A stretch of 64,000 nucleotides of DNA from Actinomycetota bacterium (lineage in GTDB: Bacteria > Actinomycetota > Actinomycetes > Propionibacteriales > Propionibacteriaceae). The first letter of the stretch is position 1; every line of letters begins with the position of its first letter. Under the pieces are notes generated by a model, which saw nothing but the letters and a program-made list of their open reading frames with translations, ran no database searches and was not told the DNA's origin. The translations under genes and the position numbers were made by a program. Of the stretch, positions 49,697 to 60,491 are shown piece after piece. Location: the NCBI GenBank assembly GCA_020161755.1, contig JAIUOS010000021.1:1-64000 (forward strand), given 5' to 3'.

Positions 49697-49735
49697 TGAG
49701 ACGATGCAAGCAGGTCCTTCTCTAAGGAGGTGCCC

Positions 49736-50431
49736 GTGAGTACGCGGGCAGAGCGGCGAGACACCACGGAAGCCGCCATTCTCACCGTTGCACGCAGGCT
49801 GCTCGCCGAGGGCGGGCTTGAGGCGCTGACCGTCCGCGGGGTCGCTCGCGAGCTGTCGGTGGCTCCGTCAGGCCTGTACCGGTACGTGCGGAGCAGGCAG
49901 GAATTGGTGGGCCTGCTGATCTCCCACGCCTACGCCGACCTCGCCGACGAGGTGGAGGCGGCGCACGACGACGTCGCGCCCGAGGACCTTCGCGGACGCT
50001 GGCGCGCCTTCGCCTACGCCCTGCGCGCGTGGATGCTCGCGCACCCGCACGACTGGATGCTGATCCAGGGCATCCCGATCCCGGGCTACCAGGCGCCGGC
50101 CGATCCGGCCGTGCTCCCGACGATGCGGCTGCACCTGCTGCTCATCCGGCTCGGTGCGGACGCCGAGGCGGCCGGGGTGTGCCCCCACGTGTCGGCGTCC
50201 GGTTCCGCGCCCGCGATCCCGGGTCTGCCGTCGCTGCTCGCCCTCAGCGGCCTCCAGATCTCGGAGCAGACCGCGCTCGCCGGGATGGCCGGCTGGCACC
50301 TGCTGGGCGGGGTGTTGTACTCCGAGGTCTTCCAGCTCGCCGGCAACGAGCTGACCGACCACGACCGGTACTACGACGCCATGGTCGCCGCGAGCGAGCG
50401 GCTGATCTTCGGCGACGCCCCCGACGACTGA
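49736..50431 (+). CDS. TetR-family transcriptional regulator
   Basis: 231 residues. N-terminal helix-turn-helix (LTVRGVARELSVAPSGLYRY then VRSRQELVGLL) and a C-terminal TetR_C_13-like domain (RAWMLAHPHDWMLIQGIPIP, GWHLLGGVLYSEVFQLAGNE). GTG at 49736 is chosen because AAGGAGG lies five bases upstream and overlaps the other GTG at 49730. Ligand and targets unknown. Followed by a strong hairpin. Confidence 0.9.
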   Translation: MSTRAERRDTTEAAILTVARRLLAEGGLEALTVRGVARELSVAPSGLYRYVRSRQELVGLLISHAYADLADEVEAAHDDVAPEDLRGRWRAFAYALRAWMLAHPHDWMLIQGIPIPGYQAPADPAVLPTMRLHLLLIRLGADAEAAGVCPHVSASGSAPAIPGLPSLLALSGLQISEQTALAGMAGWHLLGGVLYSEVFQLAGNELTDHDRYYDAMVAASERLIFGDAPDD

Positions 50432-50435
50432 ACCC

Positions 50436-50464
50436 GACCGGGCCGGACGCGAGCCGGCCCGGTC
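50436..50464. terminator. Hairpin after the TetR gene
   Basis: Perfect 11-base arms GACCGGGCCGG and CCGGCCCGGTC with a seven-base loop, five bases past the stop. Confidence 0.8.
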
Positions 50465-50560
50465 ACCCCGATGAGAGGACTCTCACCGGGCACTCCTTCG
50501 CGCTTCACCCGGGATTGGTGGACTCGGTGTCACCGCAGAATCGCGAAGAAGGGAAATGTC

Positions 50561-50908
50561 ATGAGGATCAACCGTTCCACCGTAGTCTGGGCCGTCACCG
50601 GCGCCCTCGGGATCTCCGTCCTGGGAGGTGCGGCGACCGCGATGGCCGAGACCACCCCCACCCCGACCCCGTCCAGCAGCGTGACCACGAGCGCCCCGAC
50701 GGACACCACCGCCACGCCGGACAGCACCACCACGCCGGACAGCACCACCACGAGCCCGACGACGACCACGCCCACGGTGACCGTGGACACCGCCCCCACG
50801 GCGAACACGCCGAACACCCCCAACACGGCCAACACCCCGAACACCCCCAACACCCCCAACTCGCCGAACACTGCCGCCTCCGCACCGAGCGCCGGTTCGG
50901 CAGACTGA
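50561..50908 (+). CDS. Small secreted Thr/Pro/Asn-rich protein
   Basis: 115 residues. Signal peptide VVWAVTGALGISVLGGAATA with likely cleavage after AMA, then a low-complexity Thr/Pro/Ser stretch and repeated NTPNTPN units near the end. No recognisable fold. Its N-terminus resembles the small protein at 52144. GAAGAAGGGA precedes the ATG. It may be an O-mannosylated surface peptide, but that is inference. Confidence 0.7.
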   Translation: MRINRSTVVWAVTGALGISVLGGAATAMAETTPTPTPSSSVTTSAPTDTTATPDSTTTPDSTTTSPTTTTPTVTVDTAPTANTPNTPNTANTPNTPNTPNSPNTAASAPSAGSAD

Positions 50909-50912
50909 ACGG

Positions 50913-52070
50913 GTGTCCGCACCCGAGCAGGTGGCGGCCCTCCTCCGCTCCACAGCGGCGGAGGGCCTGCTGCACGCCGCGCTGACCGCGGGGAACGTCG
51001 AGCTCCCCGGGTTCCGCGCGCGGCTGGTGAACTGGCAGTTCCGTCCCCGGGCGGAGGTCTGCGCGGGCTACGAGGTGACCTACGAGACGCCGGCCGGAGT
51101 GGTGCAGGAACACCTGTTCGCCACCAGCGCCGAGGTCGGCCCACCGGCCGCGACGCTCGTCCGCGACGGGCTGAGGGTGGACGTGTGGCGCCACCCCGAC
51201 GACCCCCGGCTCCCCGGCCTGGCCGCCGCCTGCGACCCCGCGACCGTGATGAGCTGGCTCGGCCGGACGCCGGAGGTGTTCGACCTGACCCTGCTCGGCT
51301 ACCGCCCGCTGCGCCGCGCGGTGCTGCGGGCGACCGCGGACGGGGCCCCCTCCTTCCTGAAGGTGGCACGACCTGACCGGGCCGACGCCCTCGTCGAGCG
51401 CCAGACCCTGCTCGCCCGGGCGGACCTGACCGCGCCCGTGCTGGCCCGCCCGGCCCCGGGCGTCGTGCTGACGGCGGCCGTCCCCGGCCGCCCGCTGTCA
51501 CACCACCTCGCCGGGGACGCGACCACGGCTCCGTCCGCGGCCGACCTCGTCGCCCTCCTCGACCGGCTGCCCGCGTCGGTGGCCGACCTCCCCCGCCGTC
51601 CGGCCTGGTCGGAGCGCCTCGGCTTCCACAGCGCCGCGGCGGCCGAGCGGCTGCCGGGGTCGAGCAGTCGGCTGGCCACCCTCGCCGAGCGCCTCCCGTC
51701 GATCCTGGACGCCGCGCCCGTCGGTCCCCTCGTGCCCACGCACGGTGACTTCTACGAGGCGAACATCCTGGTCGATGGGCCGCGGCTGTGGGTGATCGAC
51801 CTCGACGCCGTCGGCCCCGGCCGCCGCGAGGACGACCTGGCCTGCCTGCTCGCCCACCTCGCGGTCCTCCCCGGGCTGGCGCCGGACACCTACGCGTGCG
51901 TCCCGGCCGTCGTCGAGGCCTGGGCCGAGGACTTCGCTCGCCGGGTGGACGCCTCCGCGCTGGCCGCCCGGGTGGCGGCGGTGCTGGTGAGCCTGGTCGC
52001 CGGTGGCGTCGACGACCAGGCCGAACACCGGCTCGACCTCGCCGAGGAGTGGGCGGCCCGCGCCGGATGA
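50913..52070 (+). CDS. APH-fold phosphotransferase
   Basis: 385 residues of the aminoglycoside-phosphotransferase/choline-kinase fold. Brenner motif THGDFYEANILVDGPRLWVI (His-Gly-Asp, catalytic Asp; Asn) and metal-binding DLDAVGPGRREDDLACLL. The N-terminal part includes GAPSFLKVARPDRADALVER, probably the ATP lysine. Resistance or sugar kinase cannot be told apart; a kinase for a cell-envelope or antibiotic substrate is possible. GTG start 4 bp after the small secreted protein. Confidence 0.82.
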   Translation: MSAPEQVAALLRSTAAEGLLHAALTAGNVELPGFRARLVNWQFRPRAEVCAGYEVTYETPAGVVQEHLFATSAEVGPPAATLVRDGLRVDVWRHPDDPRLPGLAAACDPATVMSWLGRTPEVFDLTLLGYRPLRRAVLRATADGAPSFLKVARPDRADALVERQTLLARADLTAPVLARPAPGVVLTAAVPGRPLSHHLAGDATTAPSAADLVALLDRLPASVADLPRRPAWSERLGFHSAAAAERLPGSSSRLATLAERLPSILDAAPVGPLVPTHGDFYEANILVDGPRLWVIDLDAVGPGRREDDLACLLAHLAVLPGLAPDTYACVPAVVEAWAEDFARRVDASALAARVAAVLVSLVAGGVDDQAEHRLDLAEEWAARAG

Positions 52071-52143
52071 GAGAACCCTCATCCGCGAAGCCTTCCGCCC
52101 CGGCCGGGCCCGTGGTTACCGTGGAGAGGACGAAGGAGGACCG

Positions 52144-52413
52144 ATGGGGATGTCGGCAGGGACCACCGCCTGGGTGGTGTCCGGTGCCATCGGCGTGGTC
52201 GCGTTCACCGGCGGCATGATCGCCAGCCAGGGCACCGCCGTCCCGGCCGCGCCGAAGCCCGCGGTGACCGTGTCGCCCGGCCCGTCCGCCGGCCCAACGG
52301 TCACTCCGTCGAACTCCACCCGGCCCACGACGAGCGCCACCGCCCGCCCGACGACCGACGACGACAGCCCGTCCCCGGTGTCGCCCCCGAGCGCGGAGAC
52401 CCCCGACGACTGA
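52144..52413 (+). CDS. Small membrane-anchored or secreted protein
   Basis: 89 residues. Hydrophobic N-terminus TAWVVSGAIGVVAFTGGMIA, then Ala/Pro/Thr/Ser-rich linker ending with Asp. Similar N-terminal pattern to the product at 50561. Preceded by AAGGAGGA, a strong ribosome site. Convergent with the response regulator gene, 18 bp apart. Function unknown. Confidence 0.65.
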   Translation: MGMSAGTTAWVVSGAIGVVAFTGGMIASQGTAVPAAPKPAVTVSPGPSAGPTVTPSNSTRPTTSATARPTTDDDSPSPVSPPSAETPDD

Positions 52414-52431
52414 GACCCCGGAGCCGGCGTC

Positions 52432-53091
52432 CTAGCTGAGCCGGTACCCCATGCCCCGCACGGTCTCGAAGTAGTCCGCGCCGAGCTTGCGACGCAGGTA
52501 GCGGACGTACACGTCCACCACGTTCGAGCCGGGATCGAAGTCGTAGCCCCACGCCCCGGAGAGCAGTTGCTCGCGGCTGAGCACCATCCCCGGGTTGCGC
52601 AGGAACATCTCGGCGAGCGTGAACTCCCGCGCGGTCAGGTCCACCGAGCGACCCGCCACCGACGCCCGCCGGGTGCGCAGGTCGAGGGACAGGTCGCCGT
52701 GGGCCAGCACCATCGGCTGATCGCTCCCGCTGTCGGGACGCAGCCGCACCTGGATGCGCGCCAGCAACTCCTCGAACGCGAACGGCTTGGGCATGTAGTC
52801 GTCGGCCCCCGACTGCAGCCCGGTGACGCGGTCGGCGACCGAGGAGCGGGCGGTGAGCATGATCACCGGGACGGCCGACCCCTGCCCGCGCAGCCGGGCG
52901 AGCACCTCGAAACCGTCGATGTCGGGCAGGCCCACGTCGAGCACCACCAGGTCGACCGGCTCCGTCAGCGCGAGCGACACCGCCGCCTCGCCCGACGGCT
53001 CGACCAGCGTGGTGAACCCGGCCGACCGCAGCCCCTTGGCGATGAACGCCGCGATGCGTGGTTCGTCCTCGACGATCAGGATCTGGCTCAC
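52432..53091 (-). CDS. OmpR-family response regulator
   Basis: 219 residues. Receiver with acidic pair at Glu8-Asp9, phosphoacceptor Asp52 (VVLDVGLPDIDG), and Lys in MPKPFAFEEL. C-terminal winged helix (VVDVYVRYLRRKLG). GTG at 53091 overlaps the kinase stop as GTGA (53088-53091). Activates or represses unknown targets, perhaps the small surface genes next door. Confidence 0.93.
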   Translation of the reverse strand: MSQILIVEDEPRIAAFIAKGLRSAGFTTLVEPSGEAAVSLALTEPVDLVVLDVGLPDIDGFEVLARLRGQGSAVPVIMLTARSSVADRVTGLQSGADDYMPKPFAFEELLARIQVRLRPDSGSDQPMVLAHGDLSLDLRTRRASVAGRSVDLTAREFTLAEMFLRNPGMVLSREQLLSGAWGYDFDPGSNVVDVYVRYLRRKLGADYFETVRGMGYRLS

Positions 53092-54515
53092 CGCTCCCCC
53101 GTTTCCCGCACCGGCAGCACCATGCTGATCCGGCTCCCCATCCCCGGGACCGACTCGATCGCGACGCGCCCCGAGTGGGCGGCAGCGATGGCGGCGACGA
53201 TCGCCAGCCCCAGCCCGGAGCCGCCGCCGGTTCCCCTCTCGAAGCGCTGCAGGACCCGCTCGCGGTCGGCCTCCTCGATGCCGACGCCCTGGTCGCGCAC
53301 CCACAGGTGCAGCCCGTCCTGATCGACGCGGCTGCCCACCCCGATCTCGCTGCCTTCGGCGGAGAAGCGGACGGCGTTGGCCGCGAGCTGCAGCCACGCC
53401 TGCGCGACCCGCTGCGGGTCCAGCACGACCTCGGCCTCGGCGAGGTTGTCCAGAACCCAGCGCCGCGGCCCGAGGGCGGCGGCCTTGGCCAGCGTCTCGT
53501 CGGTCAGGCGCGCGACGTCGGTGGCCGCGGGCTGCATGAACTCGGCCCGCTCGGCCTTCGCCAGCGCCAGCAGGTCGTCCACCAGCCGGCGCATGCGGTC
53601 GACCTCGTCGACCAGCAGGGTGCGGGTGGCGTCCACGTCCTCGGGGTCGGCGGGGTCCATCAGTTCGAGGTGGCCGCGCATGATCGTCAGCGGCGTCCGC
53701 AGTTCGTGCCCGACGTCGTCCAGCAGTGCGCGCTGTGCGCCCACCGCGCCCTCGAGGCGGTCCAGCATGCCGTTGAAGGTGGTACCGAGCGCCGACAGGT
53801 CGTCCGAACCACGCACCGGGATGCGCGTGGCCAGGTCGGTCTCGGAGATCTCCGCCGCGGTCCGCCGCATCCAGGTGATCGGTTCCAGCAGCCGTCCGAC
53901 CAGCAGCCAGATCAGCAGGCCGACCAGCAGCAACGACCCGGCGGCGACCAGCAGGAAGCTGCGGGACACCTCTCCCAGGAGACGCTCCTCGGCGCCGAAG
54001 TCGACGGCCCTGACCAGCGCGCCGCCGACTTCGCCCTCGCCGAAGCTGACCGGGACCACGAGGTAGCGGTAGTCGCGCAACGGGGTGGACAGGCTGCCCT
54101 GGACGATGGTGGGGGAACCGGCGAGTCCGAGCATCGCCTGGCTGAAGTCGTGGTCGTCCTCGAGCCGCAGTTCGACGGCGTCCTGCGCGGCCCAGCGCAC
54201 TCGGCCGTCCACGATGCCGAGCACGCCTTCGGACGAGGCGAGGACGGCGCGCTGCACGGCCACCCGGAGCAGCGGCTCAGCACCGGCGAAGGCCGCGCCG
54301 GTCTGCGGATCGAGGCCCTCGGTGGCGAGGGTGCGGAACTCGTCGGCGACCCGGCCGAGGTCGGCGGCGACCCGCTCCTCGGTGAGCGCGTGGCCGCGGT
54401 TGTACACCAGGACGCCCGACATCAGCAGAGCGATGCCGGTGAGGATGACGACCGCGGAGATCACCCGGGCGCGCACGCTCCAGACCGGACGGAGCAGCGG
54501 ACGCGGATGCGACAT
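53088..54515 (-). CDS. Sensor histidine kinase
   Basis: 475 residues. One membrane segment near the start (VISAVVILTGIALLMSGVLV), an extracytoplasmic sensor domain, a second (FLLVAAGSLLLVGLLIWLLV), a HAMP linker (RTAAEISETDLATRIP), HisKA with DVGHELRTPLTIMRG (His near residue 270), and a C-terminal ATPase (GSGLGLAIVAAIAAAHSGRV). Signal unknown. First gene of the two-component pair. Confidence 0.93.
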   Translation of the reverse strand: MSHPRPLLRPVWSVRARVISAVVILTGIALLMSGVLVYNRGHALTEERVAADLGRVADEFRTLATEGLDPQTGAAFAGAEPLLRVAVQRAVLASSEGVLGIVDGRVRWAAQDAVELRLEDDHDFSQAMLGLAGSPTIVQGSLSTPLRDYRYLVVPVSFGEGEVGGALVRAVDFGAEERLLGEVSRSFLLVAAGSLLLVGLLIWLLVGRLLEPITWMRRTAAEISETDLATRIPVRGSDDLSALGTTFNGMLDRLEGAVGAQRALLDDVGHELRTPLTIMRGHLELMDPADPEDVDATRTLLVDEVDRMRRLVDDLLALAKAERAEFMQPAATDVARLTDETLAKAAALGPRRWVLDNLAEAEVVLDPQRVAQAWLQLAANAVRFSAEGSEIGVGSRVDQDGLHLWVRDQGVGIEEADRERVLQRFERGTGGGSGLGLAIVAAIAAAHSGRVAIESVPGMGSRISMVLPVRETGER

Positions 54516-54539
54516 CCCCCCAGTCTGCCCGAGCGTGGA

Positions 54540-54565
54540 CGGCCGGCCCAGCCTGTGGCCGGCCG
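54540..54565. terminator. Hairpin after hspR
   Basis: CGGCCGGCC and GGCCGGCCG with an eight-base loop, eight bases past the hspR stop; ends the dnaK operon. Confidence 0.75.
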
Positions 54566-54572
54566 CCTTCGG

Positions 54573-55010
54573 TCAGTTGCCTTCGGCCCCGGGCGCGGCG
54601 GGCAGGGCCAGCGGGCGTCCGGCGCGGGCGCGTCCGATGTGCACCGGGCCGCCGGCCTCCGCCGTGAACAGGCGGGCGTTGTCCGGCACCAGCTGGAGTT
54701 CGTGGACCACCGCGGCGAGCCGGGCGACCTGCTGGTGCAGGACGTCGAGCTCGGCCTCGAGCGCCAGGATGCGGCGGACGCCCTCGAGGTTGATGCCCTC
54801 ACCCTGGGACAGGTACTGGATGTGCCGCAGCTTGGCGATGTCACGCAGCGAGTAGCGGCGGCCGCGCCCGCGGGCACGGCCGGGCACCACCAGACCCAGT
54901 CGGTCGTAGCCGCGCAGGGTCTGGGGGTGCATCTCGGCCAGCTGGGCGGCGACGGAGATCACGAAGATCGGGGCGTCGGCGTCCAGCCGGTCGGGCAGCT
55001 GGGAACTCAT
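54573..55010 (-). CDS. hspR: Heat-shock repressor HspR (MerR family)
   Basis: 145 residues. N-terminal MerR winged helix (FVISVAAQLAEMHPQTLRGY then [20 protein letters not shown]), a coiled region around residues 75-105 and a short Arg/Gly tail. HspR binds HAIR sites with DnaK as co-repressor in Streptomyces. Its ATG overlaps the dnaJ stop as ATGA. It should control the HAIR sites before dnaK and clpB. Confidence 0.95.
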   Translation of the reverse strand: MSSQLPDRLDADAPIFVISVAAQLAEMHPQTLRGYDRLGLVVPGRARGRGRRYSLRDIAKLRHIQYLSQGEGINLEGVRRILALEAELDVLHQQVARLAAVVHELQLVPDNARLFTAEAGGPVHIGRARAGRPLALPAAPGAEGN

Positions 55011-56149
55011 CGCTGGTTCCCGAGCAGGTGGGCCCGCGGATCACCGCTGCCGGACAGGTTCTGGAACTCGCTCAGCGCCGCCTTCGCCTCGTCCGTGAGC
55101 TGCTTGGGCACCTCGATCTCGACGGTGACCAGCAGGTCGCCGTCGGCGGCGCCACCCTTCACGCCACGGCCGCGGACGCGGAACGTCCGTCCGTTGGGCG
55201 TGCCGGCGGGCACCTTCAGCCGCACCGAGCCGCCGTCGATGGTCGGCACCTGGATCTGCGCGCCCAGGGCGGCCTCGGCGAACGTCACCGGCACCGTGAG
55301 GGTGAGGTGTTCGCCCTTGCGGCCGAACAGCTTGTGCGGACGCACGTGCACCAGCACGTACAGGTCACCGGACGCGCCGGAGTTCTCCCCGGCGCCGCCC
55401 TTGCCCTTGATCCGGATCCGCTGGCCGTCGCTGACGCCCGGCGGGATCCGCACCTGCATGGTGCGGGTCGACTGGCTGCGTCCGCTGCCGTGGCAGGTCG
55501 GGCAGGGGTCCTCGACCACCATCCCGCGACCGCGGCACTCGCGGCACGGCTCGGTGACGGCGAACACCCCGCCGGAGTTGGACGTCTGCATGCCGCTGCC
55601 CTGGCAGGCCCAGCACACGGTGGGCTGGGTGCCGGGGCGTGCCCCGGTGCCGTGGCACGTGCTGCACGCCGCGTCCGAACTGGTCTGCATGGTGACCGTC
55701 GCGCCGGCGAGGGCGTCGGCGAAGTCGATCGTCACCTCGCCCTCGATGTCGGCGCCGCGACGCGGGCCCCGCGCGGTGCGCCGGGTGGTCGTGGTGCCGC
55801 CACCGAAGAGGTTGCCGAAGATGTCGCCGAACCCGGCGTCCCCGGCCCCCCGGAACAGGTCCTCGGCGGAGGCGCCGCCTTGACCGGAACCGGGGAAGCG
55901 GAAGCCCCCGCCGCCGAACAGGCTGCGGGCCTCGTCGTACTCCTTGCGCTTGTCCGGGTCGGAGAGCACCGAGTTCGCCTCGGAGACCTCCTTGAACCGC
56001 GCCTCGGCGCCGGCGTTGTCCTTGTTCTGGTCGGGGTGCAGCTCCCGGGCCAGCTTCCGGAACGCCTTCTTGATCTCCTCCGGCTTGGCGTCCTTGGAGA
56101 CGCCGAGCACCTTGTAGTAATCCTTCTCGAGCCAATCCTTGGTACTCAT
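55007..56149 (-). CDS. dnaJ: Chaperone DnaJ
   Basis: 380 residues. J-domain with HPD (LHPDQNKDN), Gly/Phe-rich linker (GGGGFRFPGSG), four zinc motifs (CSTCHGTG, CWACQGSG, CRECRGRG, CPTCHGSG) and the C-terminal peptide-binding domain. ATG at 56149 fits AGGAGG four bases upstream; GTG at 56152 is one codon earlier. Delivers clients to DnaK. Confidence 0.97.
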   Translation of the reverse strand: MSTKDWLEKDYYKVLGVSKDAKPEEIKKAFRKLARELHPDQNKDNAGAEARFKEVSEANSVLSDPDKRKEYDEARSLFGGGGFRFPGSGQGGASAEDLFRGAGDAGFGDIFGNLFGGGTTTTRRTARGPRRGADIEGEVTIDFADALAGATVTMQTSSDAACSTCHGTGARPGTQPTVCWACQGSGMQTSNSGGVFAVTEPCRECRGRGMVVEDPCPTCHGSGRSQSTRTMQVRIPPGVSDGQRIRIKGKGGAGENSGASGDLYVLVHVRPHKLFGRKGEHLTLTVPVTFAEAALGAQIQVPTIDGGSVRLKVPAGTPNGRTFRVRGRGVKGGAADGDLLVTVEIEVPKQLTDEAKAALSEFQNLSGSGDPRAHLLGNQR

Positions 56150-56165
56150 CACGCCTCCTCTCGGG

Positions 56166-56743
56166 CTACTCGGGGTTGGCCACGCCCACGCGGGCGGGAC
56201 GCAGGATGCGGTCGTTCAGCCGCACGCCGCGCTGCATCACCGCCGAGATGGTGGCCACGGTGACCTCCCCCTCGTACGGCATCTCCATCAGCGCCTCGTG
56301 CACCTGGGGGTCGAACTCCTCGCCGACCTCGCCGAAGGTCTCCAGCCCGTACTTGGCGGTGATCTTCTCGAGTTCGTCGGCGACGAGCTTGAACCCGCCG
56401 ACCAGTTCGGAGTGCTCGCGCGCGGCCTCGACGCTGTCCAGGACGGGCAGCAGGTCGAGCACGACGGACTCGATCCCGCCCTGCCGGGACAGCGCCCGGT
56501 CGCGGTCGACGCGCTTCTTGTAGTTGGAGTATTCGGCGTGGAGCCGCTGCAGGTCGCCCGTCCGCTCGTCCACGAGCTCCTGCAGCTCGGCGACCTTGGC
56601 GTCCAGGATCGGCGACCCTGCGGACGCGGCCTTGGCCTCCAGCGGCTCCTCGGCACCGTCCCCTCCGGCCTCTCCCTCGGGCACGAAGCCCGAGGGGTCG
56701 GCCGGCGACAAGGGCTCCTCAGGGAGCGTGTTGTCGGAGTCGG

Positions 56744-56747
<4 letters not shown>
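56166..56747 (-). CDS. grpE: Nucleotide exchange factor GrpE
   Basis: 193 residues. Disordered acidic N-terminus, long helix ([20 protein letters not shown]), then ANYKKR-like [13 protein letters not shown] and the C-terminal [20 protein letters not shown] domain. Its GTG overlaps the dnaK stop as GTGA (56744-56747). Releases ADP from DnaK. Confidence 0.95.
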
Positions 56748-58591
<1,844 letters not shown>

Positions 58592-58622
58592 TGTTTACTA
58601 CCTCCGGTTGTGTCTTGGACGG

Positions 58623-58643
58623 GTTGAGCCTAGCACGCTCAAT
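58623..58643. promoter_or_regulatory. HAIR-like site before dnaK, proximal
   Basis: GTTGAGC-N7-GCTCAAT, one arm mismatch, between the start codon and the second site. Spacing centre to centre with the other is 27 bp. Confidence 0.8.
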
Positions 58644-58649
58644 TCCGTG

Positions 58650-58670
58650 GTTGAGTTCACCAGGCTCAAC
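58650..58670. promoter_or_regulatory. HAIR site before dnaK, distal
   Basis: GTTGAGT-N7-GCTCAAC with the same TCACCAG spacer as the clpB site. Differs from the perfect clpB HAIR by one base. Confidence 0.93.
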
Positions 58671-58738
58671 TATGGGGCAGCTGTACGTATTCCCGGTTCC
58701 GCCGATGAATCTCCCCGTCCCCTCCTCGCCACCGAAAC

Positions 58739-58774
58739 GTCCCCTCGCCACCGGAATTCCGGGCGCGAGGGGAC
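58739..58774. terminator. Near-perfect 36-bp palindrome
   Basis: 18-base halves with two mismatches, centred on CCGGAATTCCGG; outer arms GTCCCCTCGC/GCGAGGGGAC. A second small stem (ACTTCG-GGCG-CGAAGT) follows at 58775-58790. Lies 40 bp past the hydrolase stop, so it may end that transcript before the dnaK promoter. Confidence 0.7.
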
Positions 58775-58814
58775 ACTTCGGGCGCGAAGTGGACGGCTGG
58801 GACGGGTGGGACGC

Positions 58815-59744
58815 TCAGACGGTGGCGGCGAGCATGGCCTGGGTGAGCTGCACGATGACCGGGAACGAGTGCCACAGCTGGTGGCCGAGGCCCTCGACGG
58901 TGATCGTGGGGCCGGGCACACCCTTGTCGGACAGGACGCCGTCCAGCCGGTCGTAGTCGGCTTGGCGGCACAGCGAGCTGCGCGAGCCGCGCACCAGCGC
59001 GCAGCGGGCGAGCTCGACGTCGTCCAGCCCGGTGAGCAGGGCCTGGGTGGCCAGCACCTGGCCGATCGCGATCAGGTCGACCGGCGAGTACCGCACCGAC
59101 GGCTCGCGCCGCTGCAGCGCGCGGGCGTTCATCACCCACTCGTGGCTGCGGTTCGTGGCCAGCGCGGTGGGCATCCGTCCGAGGTCGGCGAGGTTGTGCG
59201 CCTGGAGGGACGCGAGGTTGCGCGAGGTGATCGCCACCGGCTCCACCAGGTTGAGGCCCTCGATCGGCCCCCACTCCCCCAGCACCGGCAGCGCGGCCAC
59301 CGCCAGCGAACACCCGGTGGAGTAGCCGAGCACCTCGAGGTTCTCGGTGCCGGTCACGCCGCCGACCTCGAGCGCCTCCTCGAGGTAGGCCAGGTTCAGC
59401 TCGGCCCACGGCTCGATCCGTCCACGCATCATCTCGGCGCGCACCGCGCGCGGGATCGGGTCGCCGAAGCGGCTCATGCCGGGGATCTCGGTGACCACCA
59501 CGGTCAGCGAGGTGGCGTCGGCGAGGTGCGCGCACTTGGCGATCTCCCACGGCCCCAGCGAGGTGTTGAAGCCCGGGAAGTACAGCAGCGTGCCGGTCGG
59601 CTCCGGCGGCGTGGCGACCAGCGCGTCGAGCGGCGAGCGCCGATCGGGACGCAGCGTGTGCTGGCGCACCTGGACGGCCGGACGGGCGAGGACGGCCCGG
59701 GGGTCGACGGCGATCCGGACCTGGGGCCTGTACGCGTCGTCCAC
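58815..59744 (-). CDS. Alpha/beta hydrolase
   Basis: 309 residues. Nucleophile elbow GYSTGCSLAV, an early oxyanion-type strand (GTLLYFPGFNTSLGPWE), and a late His in VEGLGHQLWHS. Substrate cannot be told. GTG at 59744 is chosen because conserved sequence starts with VDDAYRPQVRI. Divergent from the HAD gene. Confidence 0.8.
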   Translation of the reverse strand: MDDAYRPQVRIAVDPRAVLARPAVQVRQHTLRPDRRSPLDALVATPPEPTGTLLYFPGFNTSLGPWEIAKCAHLADATSLTVVVTEIPGMSRFGDPIPRAVRAEMMRGRIEPWAELNLAYLEEALEVGGVTGTENLEVLGYSTGCSLAVAALPVLGEWGPIEGLNLVEPVAITSRNLASLQAHNLADLGRMPTALATNRSHEWVMNARALQRREPSVRYSPVDLIAIGQVLATQALLTGLDDVELARCALVRGSRSSLCRQADYDRLDGVLSDKGVPGPTITVEGLGHQLWHSFPVIVQLTQAMLAATV

Positions 59745-59816
59745 GCCACGATCGTAGCCAGCACGGACCCCGTGCGGGATTCGCCCGAGCGGACGGCCGG
59801 GGGCGAGAATGTCGGC

Positions 59817-60491
59817 ATGCACGCCGTGGTCTTCGACATGGACGGGACGCTCACCGACACCGAGCACGTCTGGGACGTGGTCCGCCGCGGGCTCGCCGAG
59901 GCGGACGGACGCCCGTGGCCGGCCGACGCCACGCGGGCGATGATGGGCATGTCCACCCCGGAGTGGTCGGCGTACCTCAGCGACGTGGTCGGCCTGCACG
60001 GTGACGCCGCGGACGCCGGCCGGCGCACCCTGGCCGCGATGGCCGACCACTACGAGAGCGGCATCGACCTGATGCCCGGGGCCGCCGAAGCCGTCCGCCG
60101 GATGGCTGCGCGCTGGCCGGTCGGCCTGGCGAGTTCCTCGCCGCGGCTGCTGATCGACGCCGCCGTCCACGCGATGGGCCTGGACGGGGTCTTCGGCGCC
60201 GTCCTGAGCACCGAGGCGCTGGACGCCGGCAAGCCCGCCCCCGACGTCTACCTGGGGGTGTGCCGACAGTTGGGCGTCGAACCCACGGACGCCGTGGCGG
60301 TCGAGGACGCCCACAACGGCATCCTGTCCGCGGCCGCCGCCGGGCTGGCCGTGGTCGCGATCCCGCCGCACTTCCACCCACCGCCCGCCAGCACGCTGGC
60401 GCTGGCCGACGCCGTCCTGGACTCCCTCGCCGACCTGACGCCCGAACTGGTCGAGCGCATCCTGGCCGACCGGGCGGCGGGCGGCCGATGA
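59817..60491 (+). CDS. HAD-family phosphatase, beta-phosphoglucomutase-like
   Basis: 224 residues. HAD motifs: DMDGTLTDTEHVW (nucleophile Asp and general acid), LASSSPRLL, AGKPAPDVYLG, and VEDAHNGI. Cap domain is helical (subclass I). Could dephosphorylate a sugar phosphate. Its stop overlaps the proline dehydrogenase start as ATGA. Confidence 0.88.
   Translation: MHAVVFDMDGTLTDTEHVWDVVRRGLAEADGRPWPADATRAMMGMSTPEWSAYLSDVVGLHGDAADAGRRTLAAMADHYESGIDLMPGAAEAVRRMAARWPVGLASSSPRLLIDAAVHAMGLDGVFGAVLSTEALDAGKPAPDVYLGVCRQLGVEPTDAVAVEDAHNGILSAAAAGLAVVAIPPHFHPPPASTLALADAVLDSLADLTPELVERILADRAAGGR

Larger units (their letters stand above)
49244..49735. other. 492-bp gap with two repeat elements
   Basis: Between the GT87 operon and the divergent TetR gene. 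It holds element A copy 3 (49327-49384), element B copy 2 (49446-49491), a short dyad GAACA-G-TGTTC (49654-49664) and the TetR operator candidate (49678-49696). I see no gene in the rest. Confidence 0.7.

Noticed and set aside
50810-50875. Repeated AACACCCCC units
   Set aside because: They encode NTPNTPN repeats in a secreted protein; not a regulatory array.
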